Source of the DNA: CAYJFK01 sp964369475
GTDB taxonomy: Bacteria; Bacillota; Clostridia; Oscillospirales; Feifaniaceae
Assembly (NCBI GenBank): GCA_964369475.1
Contig: CAYJFK010000055.1
Coordinates: 1-17,135 of the forward strand
DNA: 17,135 bases
Direction of reading: 5' to 3'
Below the pieces are notes generated by a model, which ran no database searches, was not told where the DNA came from, and saw nothing but the letters and a program-made list of their open reading frames with translations. Shown here piece by piece: positions 14,402-17,135 of this stretch; positions within the stretch are counted from its first letter, which is position 1; each line of letters starts with the position of its first letter. Both the position numbers and the translations under genes were made by a program.

Positions 14402-14429
14402 AAAAAGAGGGCTTGCGCCCTCTTTTTTT
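14402..14429. terminator. Bidirectional terminator (right copy of the duplication)
   Basis: This is the same hairpin as at 14216, here followed by seven T. Read on the minus strand it is also a good terminator for the flavoprotein gene that stops at 14448, with an A/T-rich flank on both sides. Confidence 0.88.
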
Positions 14430-14447
14430 GTTTCTTACAGCGATTTT

Positions 14448-14975
14448 TTACAGCGATGCGGCAAGTTCTGACAGTGACTTTAGGAATTCTGCATTCTTTT
14501 CCATATCGCCTATGTCGTGAGCAACAACAAACTTTGCAAATGTAAGCTCGCCTTTTAAATAGCTTGCTATCATTTCCAAGGACTCCTTCATTACACGGTA
14601 CTGGGGATCGTCGAGCTCTGCGCCGCCCGCTGTGATAAGTCCGAACTTTTTGCCCTTCAACTCTTTCATTTTGCTGTAAAATTTATCTATAACGAGCTTT
14701 GTTTGAGCTGTAAAGCCCATCCAATATACGGGCGATGCGACCACTATCATGTCGGACGCTACAAGCTTTGATATTAGCTCGTTTGTGTCGTCCGTGTGAA
14801 TACATAGTCCGTCGCCCGACTGACATTTATTACAAGCAATACAAGCTGCAACCTTCTTTTTTGTTACGTCGATAACTTCGACCTCGTGCTTTGCGGCCGC
14901 TTTTGCAAACTCTGCTACCGCTATGCTTGTGTTGCCCTTTGTTCTTGGGCTACCGTTTAGAATTGTAATTTTCAT
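14448..14975 (-). CDS. Flavodoxin-fold NAD(P)H-dependent oxidoreductase with compact four-cysteine motif
   Basis: This 175-residue protein has a flavodoxin-like fold that binds FMN: the N-terminal strand MKITILNGSPRTKGNTS (1-17) forms the phosphate loop and SPVYWMGFTAQTKLVIDKF is the isoalloxazine-side loop. Between them is CX2CX2CX6C (C45, C48, C51, C58), the compact motif seen in iron-sulfur flavoproteins and in many clostridial NADPH-dependent FMN reductase-like proteins, so a [4Fe-4S] cluster is plausible. It is shorter than the archaeal iron-sulfur flavoproteins. ATG has AGGAGG six bases upstream; the in-frame upstream start at 15053 precedes the promoter and is rejected. It is likely an electron-transfer or redox-stress protein; partners are unknown. 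Confidence 0.85.
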   Translation of the reverse strand: MKITILNGSPRTKGNTSIAVAEFAKAAAKHEVEVIDVTKKKVAACIACNKCQSGDGLCIHTDDTNELISKLVASDMIVVASPVYWMGFTAQTKLVIDKFYSKMKELKGKKFGLITAGGAELDDPQYRVMKESLEMIASYLKGELTFAKFVVAHDIGDMEKNAEFLKSLSELAASL

Positions 14976-15021
14976 GTTGACCTCCTGATTATACAGTAAA
15001 TTTCTGTGAACTAACACGGGC

Positions 15022-15050
15022 AGTATACACCAGATGTCCACAAAAGTCAA
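15022..15050 (-). promoter_or_regulatory. Sigma-A promoter of the flavoprotein gene
   Basis: On the minus strand TTGACT (15050-15045), a 17-bp spacer and TATACT (15027-15022). Transcription would start near 15015, with a 40-nt leader. It begins only about 6 bp after the stop of the LysR gene. Confidence 0.82.
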
Positions 15051-15055
15051 CATAT

Positions 15056-15901
15056 CTAATCCCCTAAGAAAACCTCCTTAAAAGGCGACATTGCAACATT
15101 TTTAAGCTGGACACAGACAAACTCGTGCTCTCTCATAATCCCCTCTATTCTAAAGCTTGCCACTCCGGCATCACTCACAACCGATTTGTATGCAAATGAT
15201 ATGCCCACACCCTCGCCTACAAGCTCGGTTATGGCTTTAAAGGAGCTACTTTCTATTGTCGATCCAAACCTTGCAAGTGTGCAGTTTTTTTCTTCCAAAA
15301 TTCGCTCGAATGCCTCTCTTGTGCCCGAGCCTTGTTCTCTTAAAATTATTCTCTCGCCAAATATTTCTTCGATCGGCACGGCCTTGCCTGCAAATTCGTG
15401 CGACTTTGAGCATATACCGACGAGCTCCTCCGTTTTATATAGGTAGCTTGTAAACTCCGATTTGTCTATAAAGCCCTCAATAAAGACAAAGTCGAGCTCG
15501 CCGTTTTTCAGTTTGCTTATAAGTCGCTCTGTGTTGTCCACAATATATAGTAGATCTATTTCGTCTAAAGGCAGGCGCTTTAGTTTGCTGTTTATTATAT
15601 ACTCGCCAATCGTTTTGGTAGCGCCGATTTTAAGGGTGATGCGCTCCTTTGCCGAGAGCTTTACCTTTATAAGATTTGCATTGTAGTCGGCAGAGCGTGC
15701 ATACTCCTCGAGAAGCACTGCCGCATTTGTCTTTGCAAGCGTTCTGTTTGTGTAGGAAAAGAGCTTGCAACAATACTCTGTTTCGAGCTGTTTTATATGA
15801 TTTGTAACGGCAGGCTGAGTCATGTTTAGCCGCTCGGCCGTTATTCTGTAATTCATACATTCGCAGAGTGTTAAAAATGTGTGGATTTTATAGTCGAGCA
15901 T
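15056..15901 (-). CDS. LysR-family transcriptional regulator (YeiE/CysB-like context)
   Basis: This 281-residue regulator has an N-terminal winged helix-turn-helix (about 4-62), in which NYRITAERLNMTQPAVTNHIKQLE (17-40) contains the recognition helix, and a C-terminal LysR substrate-binding domain. The latter begins at about residue 85 with the beta-strand TLKIGATKTIGEYI and contains REQGSGTREAFERIL, a sequence often seen in CysB/CysL/YeiE-type regulators. I prefer ATG at 15901 with GGAGG five bases upstream; the ATG at 15913 overlaps that site. It is divergent from a YeiH-type transporter, as yeiE is from yeiH in enterobacteria, so it very likely controls that gene and itself from the shared 103-bp region. 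The effector is unknown; sulfite or a related anion is a guess from the YeiE analogy. Confidence 0.88.
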   Translation of the reverse strand: MLDYKIHTFLTLCECMNYRITAERLNMTQPAVTNHIKQLETEYCCKLFSYTNRTLAKTNAAVLLEEYARSADYNANLIKVKLSAKERITLKIGATKTIGEYIINSKLKRLPLDEIDLLYIVDNTERLISKLKNGELDFVFIEGFIDKSEFTSYLYKTEELVGICSKSHEFAGKAVPIEEIFGERIILREQGSGTREAFERILEEKNCTLARFGSTIESSSFKAITELVGEGVGISFAYKSVVSDAGVASFRIEGIMREHEFVCVQLKNVAMSPFKEVFLGD

Positions 15902-15920
15902 GGCGGCCTCCATAAATTTT

Positions 15921-15976
15921 ATTTATCATTTAATTAGTAATGATTATTTGATTTTATCATTTATTCGTGTTAAAAT
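15921..15976 (+). promoter_or_regulatory. yeiH promoter with LysR-type operator
   Basis: TTGATT (15948-15953), a 17-bp spacer and TAAAAT (15971-15976) form the promoter. Just upstream is ATCATT-N8-AATGAT (15925-15944), an inverted repeat with the T-N11-A shape of LysR binding boxes. TTATCATTTA also occurs twice, 32 bp apart (about 15923 and 15955), the second copy inside the promoter spacer. This arrangement of a recognition site and a promoter-proximal site is classical for LysR activators. Confidence 0.7.
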
Positions 15977-16004
15977 CAAGGTATAAAACAAAAAGGAGCT
16001 TTTT

Positions 16005-17024
16005 ATGAAGAAAATAATTCCGGGCCTTGCCGCCGCCTTTGTAATTGCGGTAGTCGCAAGAATACTCGAAGGGCTTATGCCGATACATTTAATAGGTGCA
16101 TCTGTCATAGCGCTCTTTTTGGGCATGGCGATAAACAGCTACAAAAAACCGCACGAATGCATGGCGGAAGGCCTTAACTTTACATCGAAAAAGCTCTTAA
16201 AATTTGCCATTATTTTGCTCGGCGCATCGCTTAGCATCGGAACTATCCTAACTGTTGGACAACACTCGCTAACCGTAATGCTCTTTACCCTTGCGACATG
16301 TTTTGGCGGTGGCTACTTTATTGGCAGAGCACTTGGTTTAAACTGGAAGATGAGCAATCTAATCTCGGCAGGTACAGGCATATGCGGTGGCTCTGCAATT
16401 GCTGCTATTGCGCCCGTTATAGATGCCGATGATACAGATATTGCCTTTGGCATGTCGGCCACATTTATTTTCGACATGATAATGATACTTCTTTTCCCCA
16501 TAATGGGCGAGATGCTCGGCCTGTCCGACATGGCATACGGACTGTGGGCAGGCACTGCGGTAAACGATACATCGAGCGTTGTGGCGGCAGGCTATGCCTT
16601 TAGCGAGGCGGCGGGCGACTATGCTACAATGGTAAAGCTTACAAGGACAATTGCCATAATTCCGACAGTGCTCGTCTTTGCTGTAATAAGCATGAATGTT
16701 AAGAAAAAAGAGCTTGCAGCGGCAGGGGGCGGCGAGCTTACACACACTAAGGTAAATATGGCAAGCATTATTCCTTGGTTTATTCTCGGGTTCTTGGGCC
16801 TTGCAATTGTCAATAGCTTAGGGCTTATACCTGTTGCAATTTCGACAGGGCTTAAAGAAGCAAGCAAGTTTATAATGGTTATGTCGCTTGCGGCAATCGG
16901 GCTTAAAACCGACTTTAGAAGCATGAAAAAAGCCGGTGCAAAGCCCATGCTGCACGGGTTTATTATATCGGCGCTTGTTGTAATTGTGGCAATTACAGTG
17001 CAGTATGCGATAGGTATTGTTTAG
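16005..17024 (+). CDS. yeiH: YeiH-family putative membrane transporter (UPF0324, sulfate exporter-like)
   Basis: This 339-residue polytopic membrane protein has about ten helices and belongs to the YeiH/UPF0324 family, often labelled putative sulfate exporter; direct transport evidence for the family is thin. Recognisable blocks are LLKFAIILLGASLSIGTIL, the glycine-rich AGTGICGGSAIAAIAPVI (family hallmark), WAGTAVNDTSSVVAAGYAF, and the C-terminal KFIMVMSLAAIGLKTDF. Full length for the family. ATG has AAAGGAG six or seven bases upstream. The divergent LysR gene and the operator between them suggest induction by the exported or toxic anion. A strong hairpin follows the stop. Confidence 0.88.
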   Translation: MKKIIPGLAAAFVIAVVARILEGLMPIHLIGASVIALFLGMAINSYKKPHECMAEGLNFTSKKLLKFAIILLGASLSIGTILTVGQHSLTVMLFTLATCFGGGYFIGRALGLNWKMSNLISAGTGICGGSAIAAIAPVIDADDTDIAFGMSATFIFDMIMILLFPIMGEMLGLSDMAYGLWAGTAVNDTSSVVAAGYAFSEAAGDYATMVKLTRTIAIIPTVLVFAVISMNVKKKELAAAGGGELTHTKVNMASIIPWFILGFLGLAIVNSLGLIPVAISTGLKEASKFIMVMSLAAIGLKTDFRSMKKAGAKPMLHGFIISALVVIVAITVQYAIGIV

Positions 17025-17048
17025 CAAGAGAGCTATTGCCCTCAAGAC

Positions 17049-17084
17049 AAAAAGCCAAGAAGATGTGCTGTCATCTTCTTGGCT
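17049..17084 (+). terminator. Terminator hairpin of yeiH, U-tract replaced by repeat copy D
   Basis: Five A, then a 13-bp perfect stem (17053-17065 with 17072-17084) around a 6-nt loop. Instead of the T-run that would mirror the leading A-run, the next base is the first base of repeat copy D. The stem is still very stable but, as it stands, lacks its own U-tract. Confidence 0.8.
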
Positions 17085-17135
17085 CAGCTTGGAGAAAAAG
17101 TGTTTTCTCCAAGCTGAGAAATCAGCTAAAGCTGA
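17085..17135 (+). repeat. Interspersed structured repeat, copy D (cut by the window end)
   Basis: These 51 bases are identical to the first 51 bases of copy C (14241-14291), including the left terminal inverted repeat, the AGTG-loop hairpin and the CAGCTAAAGCTG segment. The rest lies beyond the window. Confidence 0.92.

Noticed and set aside
6810..17135. CRISPR array or tandem repeat reading of the repeated units
   Set aside because: Copies are kilobases apart, 120-161 bp long, internally structured and not separated by uniform spacers.

Overview
The window reads as a chromosomal segment of an uncultured low-to-mid-GC Gram-positive bacterium, most likely a Clostridia-type member of the Bacillota. 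The basis is strong AGGAGG-type ribosome binding sites throughout, sigma-A-like promoters with 17-bp spacers, frequent TTG/GTG starts backed by excellent Shine-Dalgarno sequences, and gene families typical of that group. It has draft-assembly features: a poly-C run at the left edge and a 10-N gap at 6948-6957 beside a repeat. I see no rRNA, tRNA, CRISPR array, phage genes or transposase.

Layout. 1-388: poly-C and an AT-rich gene-free stretch with one strong hairpin. 389-829 (-): a small zinc-ribbon/two-helix membrane protein, divergent from 1005-2000 (+), an asparaginase II-family enzyme; a symmetric inverted repeat that may hold two overlapping promoters lies between them. 2088-3608 (+): two membrane-anchored secreted-domain proteins, one with a pilin-like ectodomain. 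3744-5691 (+): a nitroreductase and a MATE efflux transporter behind a near-consensus promoter. 5704-5875: a MITE-like imperfect palindrome with 6-bp flanking direct repeats. 5919-6704 (+): an unknown polytopic membrane protein. 7006-12639 (-): a nucleoside uptake and salvage block, made of an ABC ATPase and two permeases of the BMP/Nup family followed by two inosine-uridine-type nucleoside hydrolases; no substrate-binding protein is present. 12993-14210 (+): threonine ammonia-lyase with a C-terminal ACT domain. 14448-14975 (-): a flavodoxin-fold flavoprotein with a compact four-cysteine motif. 15056-15901 (-): a LysR regulator divergent from 16005-17024 (+), a YeiH-family membrane transporter, the same pairing as yeiE/yeiH of enterobacteria.

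How the genes fit together. The minus-strand block would import nucleosides and split them into base and ribose. The ilvA-like enzyme, the asparaginase, the flavoprotein and the nitroreductase are single metabolic functions with their own promoters.

The most unusual content is between genes. A family of about 120-161-bp structured repeats occurs at least four times (6810, 12783, 14241, and 17085 running off the window). The best copy has 15-bp terminal inverted repeats and sits between two identical 25-bp copies of a rho-independent terminator. The last copy directly abuts another terminator hairpin, exactly where its U-tract should be. This suggests a small non-autonomous mobile element that inserts at transcription terminators.
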